A DNA stretch of 64,000 nt, taken from the NCBI GenBank assembly GCA_965200835.1, contig OZ241390.1, forward strand, positions 1,798,001 through 1,862,000, read 5' to 3'. The first letter of the stretch is position 1, and each line of letters begins with the position of its first letter. The position numbers and the translations under genes are program-made. Shown here piece by piece: positions 1 through 8,866 of the stretch. The notes beneath the pieces are model-generated. The model did not search any database. It had not been told where the DNA came from and saw nothing but the letters and a program-made list of their open reading frames with translations. This stretch comes from JAPPFW01 sp965200835. Lineage in GTDB: Bacteria; Actinomycetota; Acidimicrobiia; Spongiisociales; Spongiisociaceae.

Positions 1-184
1 AGTCGATTCCCGGCCCGTCCTTTAACGTCCGTAATGCTGGCCGTATCCGTTGCATAGGTACCCCGGCGCCGACGTAACGCTCCGGTGGCCATTGGCGCGA
101 AAGCGTGCTTACAGGAACATCAACTATGTGCGCCGCTTCGGTCACCGAGTAGATAGGAGTCTGGAACCTGAGACGATCTACCAC
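1..184 (-). CDS. Partial helix-turn-helix protein, DUF433-like N-terminus
   Basis: A GTG at 184-182 follows a good Shine-Dalgarno (AGGAGG on the minus strand, about 195-200) and opens a frame of 61 codons to the left edge. The N-terminus contains TPIYSVTEAAHIVDVPVSTL, which looks like the DNA-binding N-terminal segment of DUF433-type antitoxin or MerR-like small proteins (known pattern: short strand, AEAA helix, S/T-L-x-W recognition helix). After that helix the similarity is less clear, so a frameshift cannot be excluded. The gene is divergent from the operon at 406. Function is inferred only from the motif, and the C-terminus lies outside the window. Confidence 0.45.
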   Translation of the reverse strand, partial: MVDRLRFQTPIYSVTEAAHIVDVPVSTLSRQWPPERYVGAGVPMQRIRPALRTLKDGPGID

Positions 185-405
185 CGGTAGCGACCTCCTC
201 TCCTGCTGCACCGGAGGTTAGGTGCTGGGGTCATATACAGAAAGCACTTCACGTGAGGGTCCAGTGCGGGTCCGATCTGCCTGGGATCGATGCGCAACGG
301 TCGAGGAGTGGGTGGGTACAGGTATGGTGGTGGCCGCTAGATTCGGAGAGGGTGAACCGGCTCATCCGCGGCTACGGATAGCGTTCGAGGTTCAGAAGGG
401 AGCGC

Positions 406-1248
406 ATGACCAGACCGGTGGGAATCGAGATCTTCTATTGGCTGGACAGCTGGTACGACGACCAGGCCTCGGCCTTCGGGAAGGCGGCCGAAGCCGGCTA
501 TGACGGGGTGGAGATCTCGCTGGTGGCCGGGTTCGACGTGGGTGTGGACCGGATGGCCCGCAGCGCCGGATCTCTTGGGTTGGACGTGCTCTGCAGTACC
601 GGACTGAGCCCGACCATGGACATCTCCAGTCCCGATCCGGCCATCCGCCGGGCAGGCAGGGAGCACCTGAGGCGGTGCCTCGATCAGGCGGCCGAGCTGG
701 GTAGCCCCATCCTCGGTGGGGTGACCTACGCCCCCTGGATGGGCTTTCCGGAGGGTGATCTGGACGGATACCGCCAGCGGTCGGCAGCCGGCCTGTACGA
801 GGTGGCCGGCCATGCAGCCACACTGGGGATCGACATCTGCCTAGAGGTCCTCAATCGCTTCGAAACCTTTATGTTCAACACGGTCAGCGGTTGCCTCGAC
901 TTTGTGGACCTGGTGGATCATCCGTCGCTCAAGGTGGAGCTCGACACCTTCCACATGAACATGGAGGAGGACGATCTCGCAATGGCGGTCCGCTCCGCCG
1001 CCGGACGGATCGGCCACGTCCAGGTGGCATCCAACAACCGCCGGGCTCCCCAATACGGCCACATCGACTGGCCGTCGTTCCGCCAGGCTCTGGACGAGGT
1101 GGGCTACGACCGGTGGGTGGTGTTCGAGACCTTCCCCAACTCGAAGGTCGAGACCGGCCGGGCCACCTACGCCTGGCGGGACCTGACCGATGATCCGGAT
1201 GGCGACGCCGCCGATGCCGCCCGCTTCATCAGGGAGCACCTGGCATGA
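406..1248 (+). CDS. Sugar (phosphate) isomerase/epimerase, TIM barrel, ketose 3-epimerase-like
   Basis: 280 residues, the usual length for the xylose-isomerase-like TIM-barrel family. Motifs match ketose 3-epimerases (tagatose/psicose epimerase type): CLEVLNRFE, VELDTFHMNMEE, GHVQVASNNR and VVFETF. They place the four expected metal and catalytic residues at Glu147, Asp180, His204 and Glu241, almost the spacing of the characterised enzymes. The predicted role is a cytosolic, metal-dependent epimerisation, isomerisation or related step on a short sugar or keto-sugar. The ATG has AAGGGAG just upstream. It overlaps the DhaK-like gene by 4 bp (ATGA), so it is the first gene of the catabolic operon. 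The same fold also serves decarboxylases and dehydratases, so the reaction is not fixed. Confidence 0.85.
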   Translation: MTRPVGIEIFYWLDSWYDDQASAFGKAAEAGYDGVEISLVAGFDVGVDRMARSAGSLGLDVLCSTGLSPTMDISSPDPAIRRAGREHLRRCLDQAAELGSPILGGVTYAPWMGFPEGDLDGYRQRSAAGLYEVAGHAATLGIDICLEVLNRFETFMFNTVSGCLDFVDLVDHPSLKVELDTFHMNMEEDDLAMAVRSAAGRIGHVQVASNNRRAPQYGHIDWPSFRQALDEVGYDRWVVFETFPNSKVETGRATYAWRDLTDDPDGDAADAARFIREHLA

Positions 1249-2261
1249 GCGTCCGCACCCGGCGCTTCCTCAACCGTCCCGCCGATGCCGTGCAGGAGAT
1301 GCTCGCGGGCTACACGGCTATCCACTCCGACCTGATTCGCCTGTCCGGTGGGCTGGTGGTCCGGACCACCCCCAAACCCAAGGGTCGGGTGGGGCTAGTG
1401 ATCGGCAACGGGTCGGGACACGAACCGGCCATGATCGGATGGGTGGGGGAGGGTCTGTTCGATGTGAACATACCCGGCCCGATCTTCTCCTCCCCGGGTC
1501 CGGCAGCGATCCTCTCTGGTATCAGGGCTGCTGACCGGGGTGCCGGTGTGCTGCTGCTCGTGTCCAGCCACGCCGGAGACATCATGAACGCCGATCTGGC
1601 CATCGCCGACGCGGAGGACGAGGGGATCGACGATGTGGAGATGGCGGTGCTGTATGACGACGTGGCTTCGGCGCCCCGGGATCGGGTAACCGACCGCCGG
1701 GGAGGAGCTGGCCTCTTCTTCGTGTGGAAGACGGTCGGGGCGGCGGCTGAGGGGGGCGCCTCCTTGGCTGACTGTGCCCGGATCGCCCGCAAGACCAGGG
1801 ACCGGACGGTCTCCCTGTCGGCAGCGGTCGGTACTGTGGCCCATCCGGTCAGCGGCCAGCCGCTCGGTGACCCGCATGACACCTCGGTGGCCATCGGGCT
1901 GGGGGTTCATGGTGAGGCGGGTGTGCGCCTGGGGGAGGACGTGTCGGCCGACGAGATCGCCGAGATCATGATCACCCGGCTGGTGGACGATGCCGGCCTA
2001 GGGGACGGTGACCAGGTGGGACTGCTGCTGAACAACGCCGGTTCGCTCACCGTCATGGAGCTGTCGGTCCTGTGCCGAGGGGCCATGGCGACCCTGGCCA
2101 GGCAGGGAATCGAGGTAGCCAGAAGCTGGGTCGGGGCCTACGCCACCACCCTCGATATGGCCGGTTTCTCCTTCGCTCTCTGTCGTATGGACAGGGAGCT
2201 GCTCGATCTGTACGACGCGCCGGCCAGGGGAGCCGCCTTCACGATGCTGGGGAACGGGTAG
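1245..2261 (+). CDS. dhaK: Dihydroxyacetone kinase family, DhaK (substrate-binding) subunit
   Basis: 338 residues. It carries GNGSGHEP at 54-61 (family form GGGSGHEP, with substrate His59), GDIMN around Asp112, RRGGAG around 151-156 and VHGE with His222, the histidine that covalently binds the carbonyl of dihydroxyacetone. DhaK binds a short ketose as a hemiaminal and works with DhaL, which brings the phosphate from ATP or a PTS protein. In catabolic operons such DhaK homologues often act on erythrulose or other tetruloses rather than dihydroxyacetone (established for DerK/LerK-type kinases). The neighbouring epimerase and polyol dehydrogenase make a tetrulose or similar substrate plausible. 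It starts at an ATGA overlap and is followed 5 bp later by dhaL. Confidence 0.88.
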   Translation: MSVRTRRFLNRPADAVQEMLAGYTAIHSDLIRLSGGLVVRTTPKPKGRVGLVIGNGSGHEPAMIGWVGEGLFDVNIPGPIFSSPGPAAILSGIRAADRGAGVLLLVSSHAGDIMNADLAIADAEDEGIDDVEMAVLYDDVASAPRDRVTDRRGGAGLFFVWKTVGAAAEGGASLADCARIARKTRDRTVSLSAAVGTVAHPVSGQPLGDPHDTSVAIGLGVHGEAGVRLGEDVSADEIAEIMITRLVDDAGLGDGDQVGLLLNNAGSLTVMELSVLCRGAMATLARQGIEVARSWVGAYATTLDMAGFSFALCRMDRELLDLYDAPARGAAFTMLGNG

Positions 2262-2266
2262 TTGCG

Positions 2267-2908
2267 GTGATCGACCGCCAGATCGCCGCCAGGCTGGTCA
2301 TCTCCGCTGAGCGACGAATTGCCGACCATCAGGATGAACTATCCCGCCTCGATGCCGTAGCTGGAGATGGAGATCACGGGGTGAACATGGCCGCCGCGCT
2401 GGCCGAAGCCGTCCACCGCCTCGCCCGGATCGATAGCGACCACGCGGGCGACGTTTTCAGGACAACCGGCCAGGCGTTCCACGACACGGTGGGAGGTGCG
2501 GCCGGTGCCTTGTTCGGGTCCTTCTTCGGAGCGTTGGGCGCCAGGCTGTCCCGGTCCGAGGAGCCTGGAGTGCCCGAGTTGGTCGACGGGTTGCGGAAGG
2601 GGCTCGCGAGGGTGACCCGGGTGGGAAGGTCAGCAGTCGGACAGAAGACCATGGTGGATGCTCTGGCACCGGCCGTCGAGAGCGCCGAGGTGGCCTGCCG
2701 GGCTGGAGAGTCCCTTCCGGGAGTGGTTTCGGCCGCGGCCCGGGCCGCCCGGCGGGGTGCTCACGCCACGTCGGCCATGCGTCCCTCGGCCGGAAGGGCC
2801 CGGTACGCTGCCGACCGGAGTGTCGGGACGGAAGATCCGGGTGCTCGCACCGTGTCCCTCATACTGGCGGCCTGGGCAGATGAACTCGACCAAGGGGCAG
2901 GAACATGA
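2267..2908 (+). CDS. dhaL: Dihydroxyacetone kinase family, DhaL (nucleotide-binding) subunit
   Basis: 213 residues from a GTG start at 2267, the normal length for DhaL. The frame is open further upstream inside dhaK, but the conserved N-terminal helix (VIDRQIAARL) begins here. LDAVAGDGDHG gives the ADP/Mg-binding aspartates Asp29, Asp34 and Asp36. GAAGALFGSFFGAL, VGQKTMVDAL and GRARYAADRSVGTEDPGA match the remaining ATP-binding loops of the family. It should supply the nucleotide half of a two-subunit kinase with the preceding DhaK. I see no DhaM or other PTS gene nearby, so an ATP-dependent kinase with separated K and L polypeptides is the simplest reading. Its stop overlaps the next ATG (ATGA). 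Confidence 0.88.
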   Translation: MIDRQIAARLVISAERRIADHQDELSRLDAVAGDGDHGVNMAAALAEAVHRLARIDSDHAGDVFRTTGQAFHDTVGGAAGALFGSFFGALGARLSRSEEPGVPELVDGLRKGLARVTRVGRSAVGQKTMVDALAPAVESAEVACRAGESLPGVVSAAARAARRGAHATSAMRPSAGRARYAADRSVGTEDPGARTVSLILAAWADELDQGAGT

Positions 2909-4344
2909 ACGAACGGCGCCTCAAGGTGGGATACGTCGGGGTGGCTTTCGGGAGCTACTACGCCGACGAGCACGATCAGTACGGGCGGGCCATCGGTGGC
3001 CTCCGCCGCCTGGCCGAGGAGCTGGACTTCGATCTGGTGGCGGTGGATTCGGGAATAGCCGACCTGGAGGACGCCCGCTCGGCAGCCGCCCGGTTGCGGT
3101 CGGAGGGCATCGACTTTCTCATGCTGCAAGCAGCCGCCTGCGCCTCCGGCGAGCTGCTGGAACCGCTGGCGATGGCCGCGCCCCGCCTGGGCCTATGGGC
3201 CACGCCGGAGCCGGTGCTGGAGGGCTCCATCCAGCTTCACTCCCTAGTCTCGATCAACCACTACGCCTCCATCATCCGACGCCATCTGCGGGAACGGGGA
3301 GTCCCTTTCAAGTGGTTCCTCGGCCACATCGATCAGCCCGACATGGATCGCCGTCTACGGGTGACCATCCGCGCCTTGCAGGGGATCAAGACTATGGCCT
3401 CGGCTCGGATCGGCTGGATCGGTGGGATCTCGCCCGGTTTCTACAACATGCAATTCGATGAGGCCAACCTGGAGGCCCGGTTCGGCACCACCGTGGGGCA
3501 CCATACGATCACCGAAGTGGTCGACCGAGCCCGTTCCATCGATCAGGGGTCGACTGCCTCGGTGGTGCGATCGGCCACCGACATGGCTACCGAAGTGACC
3601 GCTCCCCACCTCGGGATGGATCGCAACGCCCGTATCTACCTGGCTCTCGGCCAGATCATCGAGCAGGAGGGGTACGACGCCCTGGCCGTGCAGTGCTGGC
3701 CGAGCTTCCAGGACGACTTTCACGTGGCGCCCTGCATGGCCTACAGCCTGCTCGGATCCGAGGACGGTCTGGCGGTGTCGTGCGAGGGGGACGTGCCTGG
3801 CGCGGTGTCGATGCTGCTGATGAACTCGATGTCGCCCATCCATGGATCCTCCACCCTGCTGGACCTGACCACCCTCGACTTCGAAGCGGACGCGGCGCTG
3901 CTCTGGCACTGCGGAGTATCCCCCCGGCACTTCGGGGGAGGAAACGGCATCCGGTGGGTCGATCACGTGACCCTGGGGCGCAAATCGGACGTGCGCTACG
4001 GGGTGTCGGGCGATCTGCGTTTTGCTCCCCAGATGACCACCGTCGCCTACGCGGGGGACGAGTTCCGCGAGATGTTCATCGCCACGGCCGAGGTGGTGGA
4101 CACCCCCCACGCCGGGTTCGACGGCACTCGAGGCTGGTTTACCCGATTCCGCCTCAACGGGGAGCCGATCGCCCTGATCGACCTGGTGAACACGTCGGTG
4201 GTGCAGGGGCACGAGCATCACTTCGCGGTGGCCCAGGGTGACCTGTCCTCCGAGCTGGCGGAGGTGGCCGCCTGGCTCGGGATGCGGACGACCCGGCCCG
4301 TTCCCATGCGTGACTACCTCCAGATCGACGGTCTCAACGCATGA
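2905..4344 (+). CDS. L-fucose/L-arabinose isomerase family protein
   Basis: 479 residues, shorter than FucI (about 590) and close to AraA-type proteins. The N-terminal alpha/beta domain is followed by a catalytic region with SCEGDVPGA (Glu294), STLLDLT (Asp320) and VQGHEHHF (histidines about 436-439). These fit the Glu/Asp/His metal set of FucI/AraA isomerases. It should interconvert an aldose and ketose, or a branched sugar, in the cytosol using Mn2+ or another divalent metal. LLWHCG near 333-337 is typical of uncharacterised members found in catabolic operons. It is translationally coupled to dhaL by an ATGA overlap. The substrate is unknown; a pentose, tetrose or apiose-like sugar would fit the neighbours. 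Confidence 0.75.
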   Translation: MNERRLKVGYVGVAFGSYYADEHDQYGRAIGGLRRLAEELDFDLVAVDSGIADLEDARSAAARLRSEGIDFLMLQAAACASGELLEPLAMAAPRLGLWATPEPVLEGSIQLHSLVSINHYASIIRRHLRERGVPFKWFLGHIDQPDMDRRLRVTIRALQGIKTMASARIGWIGGISPGFYNMQFDEANLEARFGTTVGHHTITEVVDRARSIDQGSTASVVRSATDMATEVTAPHLGMDRNARIYLALGQIIEQEGYDALAVQCWPSFQDDFHVAPCMAYSLLGSEDGLAVSCEGDVPGAVSMLLMNSMSPIHGSSTLLDLTTLDFEADAALLWHCGVSPRHFGGGNGIRWVDHVTLGRKSDVRYGVSGDLRFAPQMTTVAYAGDEFREMFIATAEVVDTPHAGFDGTRGWFTRFRLNGEPIALIDLVNTSVVQGHEHHFAVAQGDLSSELAEVAAWLGMRTTRPVPMRDYLQIDGLNA

Positions 4345-4382
4345 CGACCGGGTCCGGGTAGCCGGGCAACCGACCCGCCGCC

Positions 4383-5127
4383 GTGCGCCTCTACGACGAC
4401 CTGGCGTATCTGTGGCCGATCGTCAGTCCACCCGAGGATTACGCCGAGGAAGCAGAGCATTGGCGTCGGGCCATCCGGGACCACCTGGGCACCGGCCGCC
4501 ATCGGATCCTGGAGTTGGGTGCCGGCGGTGGGCACAACCTCTCCCATCTCACAAGCGACTTTCGCGCGACGGCGGTGGACCTGTCCACTCGCATGATCGA
4601 GCACTCCCGCCGGCTCAACCCCAAGGTGGAACATCACGTGGGGGACATGCGGACGGTGCGGCTGGGCGCCAAGTTCGATGCGGTCCTGATCCACGACGCC
4701 GTCTCCTACATGCTGACCCCCGACGATGTGCGAGCCGCTTTCACCACCGCTTCGGTCCATCTGCGGTCCGGTGGCCTGCTACTGGTGGCACCCGATCTGG
4801 TGAGGGAGAACTTCGAGCCCCGGCAAGATGCTCAGCTGGCCCATCGGTACGGGTCCCCATCCGGATGGTATCGAGGTGAGGGTGGAGGAACTGATCACCG
4901 ATCCGGACCCTTCCGACACGACCATCGAATCCCGGATCACTTACACGATCTGGGAGGATGGGGTATGGCGGACCGAGCGGGACGTTCACATATGCGGTCT
5001 CTTCTCGGTGGCCGAGTGGATCACGATGATGGAGGAGACTGCGTTCGAGACCGAGGTACTTCCCCTACCTGGTGACGGTGACGGGTGCGGGGAGCATCTG
5101 TTCGTCGGGTTGCTTGCGTGCTCATGA
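4383..5127 (+). pseudogene. SAM-dependent methyltransferase, interrupted by one frameshift
   Basis: From GTG 4383 the frame encodes a class I methyltransferase N-terminus: ILELGAGGGHNLSHL (SAM motif I), TAVDLSTRMIEHSRR (acidic loop) and DAVLIHDAVSYM. Near 4845-4860 it ends in sequence that no longer looks like the family (YGSPSGWYRGEGGG). The frame one base further on continues with GPHPDGIEVRVEEL...DTTIESRITYTIWED and a proper C-terminus to 5127. The natural product is therefore about 247 residues, split by a single-base difference at a run of G and C bases (about 4851-4857). This may be a real frameshift or a base-calling error. The target of methylation is unknown. It sits in the catabolic operon 38 bp after the isomerase. 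Confidence 0.7.
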
Positions 5128-5132
5128 CTGGT

Positions 5133-5157
5133 CCACCGCGAGGCCTGCACGCGGTGG
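5133..5157 (+). terminator. Perfect 8-bp stem-loop after the methyltransferase
   Basis: CCACCGCG (5133-5140) pairs with CGCGGTGG (5150-5157) around a 9-base loop. It starts 5 bp after the methyltransferase stop and there is no following T-run. It could be a GC-rich terminator or an mRNA-stabilising hairpin before the nucleoside hydrolase gene. Confidence 0.4.
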
Positions 5158-5232
5158 CTAGCAGGCCACTATCAGCGTGTAGGTTTATTGTGCCGATGGC
5201 GGCCCAGAGTGACACCGGACGGGAGGTTTTCG

Positions 5233-6363
5233 ATGGCAGTTTTTCCTGAGATCGACCATGCCCGGCGGATGGAGATGTTCGCCGACCGGCCAGGGCCGGC
5301 TCGAGTGCTGATCGACACCGACACAGCCAACGAGATCGACGACCAGTTCGCCCTGGCCTGGGCGGTGCTGTCACCCGACCGGATCGAGATTGAGGCGATA
5401 GTCGCCGAACCTTACGGCCACCGGCACATGCGGGCACCCCTGCTGGCCGCTGTCGAAGCCCTGGGTAGGCGTCCCGACACGATACCCATCGATGACCGGT
5501 TCGAGAGCTGGGCCCGTTATCTGGTCGAGAGTGGGGTCGATGTAGCGACCATGGACCTGGTGGGACCGGCCGAGGGCATGGAGCAGTCCTACCACGAGAT
5601 CGTCACCGTCCTCGACAAGCTCGGGGTGGCCAGTGAAGGTCTGGTGTTTCGGGGTTCGGAACGATACCTGCCGGCCGCCGATGTTCCGGTAGTGACCGAG
5701 GGTGCCCATCGCATCATCGAGGCGGCTCTATCCGATGACGAGCGGGTGCTCCACGTGCTGGCTATCGGGGCGGTCACGAATGTGGCCTCCGCCCTGCTGA
5801 TGGCCCCCGAGATCGCCGGCCGGATGGTGGTCAACTGGACATCGGGCTACCCGAGCTGGACCGATTTCAGCAACCAGCCTTCCCTCAACCTGGTTCAGGA
5901 TCCCCATGCATCGCGGCTGCTGTTCTCGTCGGGAGTCCCGCTCGTGTATCTGCCAGGATTCCACATCGGTGCCCAGCTGCGCCTCTCGCTTCCCGAGATG
6001 GAAGCCTGGTTCGAGGGGAAGGGCGAGATCGGTGACTATCTCTGCCATCTGTATAGGAACAACCCGATCTGGCTCCAGCGAGGTGTCGAGCCGTTTGCCG
6101 GCCAGTCCTGGGTTATCTGGGACCTCATCAACGTGGCCTGGCTGATCGACCGCAGCTGGGTTCCCACCCGAGTGACCGCCACCCCCCGGCTGGACGAGGA
6201 GTTGTACTGGAGGTCCGTTTCCGGGGCACCGATGATGCTCGAAGCAGTGGGTATCGACCGGGATGCGATCTTCCACGACCTGATCACCAAGCTCGACGAA
6301 CAGGAGCGAATCCTGGCCGGACGAACCGTCGGCGACGCCGAGGCGAGCGGTGCCCGCTCATGA
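5233..6363 (+). CDS. Nucleoside hydrolase (inosine/uridine-preferring family)
   Basis: 376 residues. VLIDTDTANEIDDQFAL holds the calcium-binding aspartate cluster (Asp28, Asp30, Asp36, Asp37) of the IUNH fold, with two more residues between the aspartate pairs than the classical DTDPGIDD. HVLAIGAVTNVASAL and the late FHIGAQLRLS region also fit the family. It should hydrolyse an N-ribosyl or related glycosidic bond in the cytosol, releasing ribose and a base, though many operon-embedded members have unknown substrates. The ATG at 5233 is chosen because GGGAGG (5221-5226) lies at correct spacing; the frame is open upstream but has no supporting site. A nucleoside phosphorylase at the end of the same gene run suggests nucleoside use. 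Confidence 0.8.
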   Translation: MAVFPEIDHARRMEMFADRPGPARVLIDTDTANEIDDQFALAWAVLSPDRIEIEAIVAEPYGHRHMRAPLLAAVEALGRRPDTIPIDDRFESWARYLVESGVDVATMDLVGPAEGMEQSYHEIVTVLDKLGVASEGLVFRGSERYLPAADVPVVTEGAHRIIEAALSDDERVLHVLAIGAVTNVASALLMAPEIAGRMVVNWTSGYPSWTDFSNQPSLNLVQDPHASRLLFSSGVPLVYLPGFHIGAQLRLSLPEMEAWFEGKGEIGDYLCHLYRNNPIWLQRGVEPFAGQSWVIWDLINVAWLIDRSWVPTRVTATPRLDEELYWRSVSGAPMMLEAVGIDRDAIFHDLITKLDEQERILAGRTVGDAEASGARS

Positions 6364-6667
6364 CCGGACCCCCACCCGGCTCCCAACGGAACCGGAGTAG
6401 ATCAGAAGCCCGGACCAGATCGCGAAAGTCCCGCCGAATCGACCCCAATTCCGGGCCCTCCCCCGCCACCACCCGTCCAGGGTTGAGAAACCGGTTGCAT
6501 GCGCGCCCGGCCCGGCTGGTCGGGAAGGGCGGCAGACTCAATTTTGTTACCTTCGGTCGATCGGTCGGCACCATACCTTGGGACCGTGCAGGCGTCTGGC
6601 GATCCTCACTATGCAGCAAGGGTGTGACACATTCAACCCTCTCGTCGACCATGGAGGTAACGAGGTC
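6364..6667 (+). other. Intergenic region before the polyol dehydrogenase
   Basis: About 300 bp without a supported gene. The first half is CG-rich. Around 6535-6600 lies a less GC-rich segment (TTGTTA near 6543 and a CGGTCGAT/CGGTCGG direct repeat just after) that could carry a promoter and a regulator site for the following genes. I could not fix a -10/-35 pair. GGAGG at 6653-6657 is the ribosome binding site of the next gene. Confidence 0.35.
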
Positions 6668-7723
6668 ATGAGGGCCGCGGTTCTGCATCCCGGGGGCGGT
6701 CTGGAGATCGTGGACCGGAAGGCTCCTTCACCGGGTCCGGGCCAGGTTCTGGTGGCGCCACACTCAGTAGGCATTTGCGGCTCCGACCTCCACTACTACA
6801 AGGACGGGCGCATCGGGGATTGGCGCATCCGGCAACCTCATGTCCTCGGGCACGAGTTCGCCGGGGTGGTGACCTCCCTGGGTCCCGAGGTCGAGGGGGT
6901 GGCGGTGGGGGACCGGATCGCCATCGAACCGATCATCCCCTGTGCTGCTTGCGACCCTTGCCGCCGGGACATCTACAACCTCTGTTCCAACCTCCGATTC
7001 ACCGGATCACCGCACACGGACGGGGCCTTGCAGGAGCGGGTGGCGGTGCGGGCCGAGGCGGCTCACCCTCTCCCGGATGGAATGCCCTTTACCCTGGGTG
7101 CCCTGGTGGAGCCGACCTCGATAGCGGTCCATGCGGTGCGCCGGAGTGGGCTCCGGCCGGGTGACTCGGTGATGATCGTCGGGGCGGGACCCATCGGCCT
7201 GCTGATCCTGGCCGTTGCCCGAGCTTACGGCCCCGGCGCCGTCTATTGCACCGACCTGAACCAGGGCCGTCTCGAGTTGGCCGCCCACCTGGGCGCGACC
7301 GGCGCGTTGAACGTGGGTGGGCTCACACCCGGCGAGATCCTCGAGCGCACTGATCCGCTCGGATTCGACATCGCGTTCGAGGCGGTCGGGACCCCCGGAA
7401 CGCTTGAGACCACCATGCGGCTGGCCCGGCCGGGAGGGCGGGTGGTGGCGGTGGGGGTCAACATCGCAGAGCGGATCCCCGTCAACCTGATGCTTGTCCA
7501 GTCGAAGGAGACCACCGTGATCCCCATATATCTCGGCCGCGACGCATTCCCCGAGGCGATCGACCTCCTGGCATCGGGCAGGGTGGACGGCGCACCCCTC
7601 ATCAGCCATCGCTTCCCCCTCGAGCAGGCCGCCGAGGCTATGGATACCTCCCTGGATGCCGGGTCGGGCGCAGTGAAGGTCATGATCGAGCTCCCCGAGA
7701 CCACAGGAAGGGGTACCGGCTGA
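6668..7723 (+). CDS. Zinc-dependent polyol (sorbitol/xylitol/threitol-type) dehydrogenase
   Basis: 351 residues, standard for medium-chain zinc alcohol dehydrogenases. CGSDLHYYKDGRIGDW with Cys37, then GHE (His62, Glu63), gives the catalytic zinc site typical of polyol dehydrogenases. The structural zinc cysteines are Cys92, Cys95, Cys98 and Cys106. VGAGPIG (171-177) starts the Rossmann NAD(P)-binding domain, and LVEPTSIAVHAV is family-typical. It should oxidise a secondary alcohol of a polyol or sugar to a ketone. The start is set at ATG 6668, behind GGAGG at 10 bp, because the conserved N-terminus MRAAVLHPGG begins there. The stop overlaps the next ATG by one base. In this operon it may feed the DhaK/DhaL kinase with a ketose. 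Confidence 0.87.
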   Translation: MRAAVLHPGGGLEIVDRKAPSPGPGQVLVAPHSVGICGSDLHYYKDGRIGDWRIRQPHVLGHEFAGVVTSLGPEVEGVAVGDRIAIEPIIPCAACDPCRRDIYNLCSNLRFTGSPHTDGALQERVAVRAEAAHPLPDGMPFTLGALVEPTSIAVHAVRRSGLRPGDSVMIVGAGPIGLLILAVARAYGPGAVYCTDLNQGRLELAAHLGATGALNVGGLTPGEILERTDPLGFDIAFEAVGTPGTLETTMRLARPGGRVVAVGVNIAERIPVNLMLVQSKETTVIPIYLGRDAFPEAIDLLASGRVDGAPLISHRFPLEQAAEAMDTSLDAGSGAVKVMIELPETTGRGTG

Positions 7724-8733
7724 TGGCCCGGATGTACTTCGACGACGATGCCGACCTGCACCACATCGAAGGCCGTACCGTCTGCATCATCGGATACGGC
7801 AATCAGGGCCGCTCCCAGGCCCTGAACCTGCGGGACAGCGGGCTGGACGTGATCGTCGGCAGCCGCCGGGATACCTCCTACGAGACGGCCCGAACCGATG
7901 GCTTCGAGGTGTATCCGGTCCCCGAGGCCGCCGCCCGGGCCGACATCGTGTTCCTGCTGGTGCCCGATGAGGTGATGGCCGGGGTATTCGAGACCCAGGT
8001 GGCCCCCGGCCTGCGCTCGGGCGACCTGCTGGTGTTCGCCAGCGGCTACAACATCGCTTTCGACCTGATCACACCCCCGCTCGAGGTCGATGTCGTGCTG
8101 ATCGCTCCCCGCATGATCGGCGCCGGGGTACGCGACACCTACCTGAGCGGTGACGGATTCCCGAGCCTGGTGGCCGTGCATCAGGCCGCCACCGGAGCGG
8201 CCTGGGGGCGGACCCTGGCCCTCTGCAAGGGGATCGGCTCCACCAGGATGGGGGTGATCGAATCCAGCTTCCTGGAAGAGGCCACCGTGGATCTGTTCGC
8301 CGAGCAGGTCGGATACCTCTACGCGGTGCGCCGCTATTGCGAGGTGCTGGTGGAAGCCGGTTGCAGTCCCGAAGTGGCCATGCTGGAGTTCTACGCCTCC
8401 GGGGAAGGTATCGAGACGGCCAAGGCCTATCGGGACATCGGTCTGTGGGATCAGATCACCCTGCATTCCCGCACCAGCCAGTACGGCCAGGAGGTCACGG
8501 CCCGTCTCTCCCCGGCGGAGGAGGAAGCCGAGCGAGCCCGGCTGCGGGCCATCATCGCCCGCATCCAGGACGGCTCGTTCGCCCGGGAGTGGTCCACCGA
8601 GCAGCAGGCCGGATTCCCCGAGTTCGACCGGATCAGGCGAGCCAATATGGACCATCCGATGCGGGCCGCCGAGCGGCATCTCTACCGGATCTTGGGCAGG
8701 ATCACCCAATCGGAAAAGTCAGCCCCGGCATGA
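7723..8733 (+). CDS. Divergent ketol-acid reductoisomerase (IlvC) homologue in a catabolic operon
   Basis: 336 residues, colinear with class I IlvC. VCIIGYGNQGRSQALNLRDSG is the NAD(P)-binding loop, and the C-terminal knotted helical domain is recognisable (ATVDLFAEQ; IQDGSFAREW). Compared with known IlvC, Asp190 and Glu194 (metal ligands) are kept. The catalytic histidine in the GHG motif is replaced (FASGYN, about 106-107), the APK lysine is Arg130, and one of the two glutamates of the second metal cluster appears as Tyr224, with Glu228 kept. It is therefore unlikely to make branched-chain amino acids. Sitting between a polyol dehydrogenase and a transporter, it more likely performs an oxidation, reduction or carbon-shift isomerisation on a sugar acid. 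Its exact reaction is unknown. Confidence 0.75.
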   Translation: MARMYFDDDADLHHIEGRTVCIIGYGNQGRSQALNLRDSGLDVIVGSRRDTSYETARTDGFEVYPVPEAAARADIVFLLVPDEVMAGVFETQVAPGLRSGDLLVFASGYNIAFDLITPPLEVDVVLIAPRMIGAGVRDTYLSGDGFPSLVAVHQAATGAAWGRTLALCKGIGSTRMGVIESSFLEEATVDLFAEQVGYLYAVRRYCEVLVEAGCSPEVAMLEFYASGEGIETAKAYRDIGLWDQITLHSRTSQYGQEVTARLSPAEEEAERARLRAIIARIQDGSFAREWSTEQQAGFPEFDRIRRANMDHPMRAAERHLYRILGRITQSEKSAPA

Positions 8734-8866
8734 TGTCCAGGCTGGTCGCGTATGATGGGTGCGCCCAGCATCTACAGATACCGGGAGCCGCCCGCTTGCG
8801 ATGGCACACCCGCGGTTGCCAGGATCGGACTGCAAGGCAGATAGAACAAGAGGAGGAAATCTACAG

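Noticed and set aside
5188..5232. Upstream start for the nucleoside hydrolase
   Set aside because: The GGGAGG site and the family N-terminus favour ATG 5233; the extra residues look non-coding.
7243..8709. A 488-codon minus-strand frame opposite the dehydrogenase and IlvC-like genes
   Set aside because: Its composition is that of a codon mirror, it has no RBS, and the plus-strand genes are certain.
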